A DNA stretch of 64,000 nt. Origin: Streptomyces sp. TN58 (GTDB taxonomy: Bacteria > Actinomycetota > Actinomycetes > Streptomycetales > Streptomycetaceae). The stretch is taken from NCBI RefSeq assembly GCF_001941845.1, contig NZ_CP018870.1:992001-1056000 (forward strand), given 5' to 3'. Of this stretch, positions 63,144 through 64,000 are shown in pieces; positions within the stretch are counted from its first letter, which is position 1; every line of letters starts with the position of its first letter. The position numbers and the translations under genes were made by a program. The notes below the pieces were generated by a model, which saw only the letters and a list, made by a program, of their open reading frames with translations, had not been told where the DNA came from and ran no database searches.

Positions 63144-64000
63144 CTCTCGTAAAACAGCTCTTCGAGCACAAACTCGGCCGTCCCGTCAGCACCGGCGAGG
63201 TCGTGGACCTGCCGTTCGACCTGTGCTGGGGCAGCGAGATGACCGTCAAGTGGGCCCTGGACATCCTGCGCGACTCCGGCTTCGACGACGCGTACATCGC
63301 CGCGGGCCTCGCCGCGCAGCGGGAGAAGACCGCCTTCGTCTTCGACCACGTGGTCCCCACCCACACCGCCTCGATGGCCTCGATCCTCGTGGAGCTGCGG
63401 CGCTTCGCGCGCGAGCACGGGATCAGGGTGTTCGACGTGGGCTACGACGGCGGCATCCAGCACAAGATCCTCATCGAGCAGGGTCTGATCCGCCCCGGCG
63501 ACGTCGCGGTCGGCGCGGACTCGCACAGCTGCACCGCGGGCGCGATCGCCTCGCTCGCGACCGGCATCGGCTCCACGGACCTGGCGGTGGCGCTGGTCCG
63601 GGGCAGCTGCTGGATGCGGGTGCCTGAGGCGACGCTGGTCCGCTTCCACGGGAGCCTGCGCCCGCACGTCCAGGGCAAGGACGTGGCGCTGTACCTGTGC
63701 GGCCTGATCGGCGTGCACGGGGCGGTCTACCGCAGCCTGGAGTTCGGCGGACCGGGTCTGGCGTCCCTCGCGGTCACCGACCGGCTGTCGCTGAGCAACA
63801 TGGCGGTGGAGATGGGCGCCAAGTACGGCCTGTTCCCCACGGACGGGGTGCTCGCCGACTACCTCGGCGACGGGGTGGAGTACCCGTCCTTCACCGTCGA
63901 CGAGGACGACGCCGGGTACGCCGACGTGATCGACGTCGACCTGGGCCTGATCGAGCCGACGGTCGCGCTGCCGTTCTCCCCGGACAACGCCGTGGGCACC
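63140..64000 (+). CDS. LeuC/aconitase-like dehydratase large subunit (3' end cut by window edge)
   Basis: The frame is open from ATG 63140 to the window end: 287 residues visible. It starts MTLVKQLFEHKLGRPVSTGE and has VFDHVVPTH, the Fe-S/substrate segment VGADSHSCTAGAIASLATG, TDLAVALVRGSCWMRVPEA, and LSNMAVEMGAKYGLFPTDG, as in LeuC/HacA large subunits. Only the first cluster Cys region is visible; the CxxC pair should lie beyond the edge. It would isomerise the malate-type intermediate made by the isopropylmalate-synthase-like enzyme. ATGA overlap with the FemAB-like gene. A LeuD-like small subunit is expected next. Confidence 0.9.
   Translation, partial: MTLVKQLFEHKLGRPVSTGEVVDLPFDLCWGSEMTVKWALDILRDSGFDDAYIAAGLAAQREKTAFVFDHVVPTHTASMASILVELRRFAREHGIRVFDVGYDGGIQHKILIEQGLIRPGDVAVGADSHSCTAGAIASLATGIGSTDLAVALVRGSCWMRVPEATLVRFHGSLRPHVQGKDVALYLCGLIGVHGAVYRSLEFGGPGLASLAVTDRLSLSNMAVEMGAKYGLFPTDGVLADYLGDGVEYPSFTVDEDDAGYADVIDVDLGLIEPTVALPFSPDNAVGT

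Overview
This is about 64 kb of very GC-rich actinobacterial DNA with Streptomyces-style gene organisation: strong third-position GC bias, ATGA start/stop overlaps, LAL and SpoIIE-type regulators, and light-responsive and spore-pigment-like genes. The most telling gene is a near-identical streptavidin at about 48.9 kb. It places the strain among streptavidin producers (Streptomyces avidinii and relatives). No tRNA, rRNA, CRISPR array, integrase or transposase was found.

Left part (1-33 kb): a truncated ArsR-type regulator and an NDH-2-like flavoprotein come first. A tight three-gene operon follows: an MMPL exporter, a KS-AT-ACP-alpha-oxoamine synthase fusion, and an Sfp-type phosphopantetheinyl transferase. 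This looks like a self-contained pathway for an exported lipid-like aminoketone or pyrroline. Next are a PAS-GAF-PP2C-HATPase phosphatase, a soluble Ser/Thr kinase, a Na+/H+ antiporter, a large LAL regulator and a two-component system. A second MMPL/DUF2993/TetR set follows, with two palindromic operator candidates. A light-response module holds a LitS-like ECF sigma factor, a LitR/CarH-like cobalamin MerR regulator, a photolyase and an SDR protein.

Middle (33-48.6 kb): mostly secreted enzymes and regulators (beta-lactamase-fold hydrolase, dipeptidase with discoidin domain, parallel beta-helix protein, I36-like protein). There is also a partial spore-pigment-type set (FAD hydroxylase, SchA/CurD-like protein, ACP, O-methyltransferase) with no KS/CLF, and a very large XRE-STAND-TM-WD40 protein.

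Right part (48.6-64 kb): a biotin-antagonism island. Streptavidin (a biotin sequestrant) is followed by a P450 and a minus-strand operon of MFS exporter, ACP, FabF-like KAS and BioF-like KAPA synthase. A long plus-strand operon then runs off the window: ADC synthase, GNAT, deacetylase, ADC mutase, a prephenate-decarboxylase-like protein, a short isopropylmalate-synthase-like enzyme, a methyltransferase, a FemAB-like acyltransferase and a LeuC-like isomerase. These steps match a logical route to amiclenomycin, the BioA inhibitor in stravidins. The KAS/ACP/BioF/P450 subset is the least explained part. It could make a biotin-pathway analogue or supply KAPA for self-protection.
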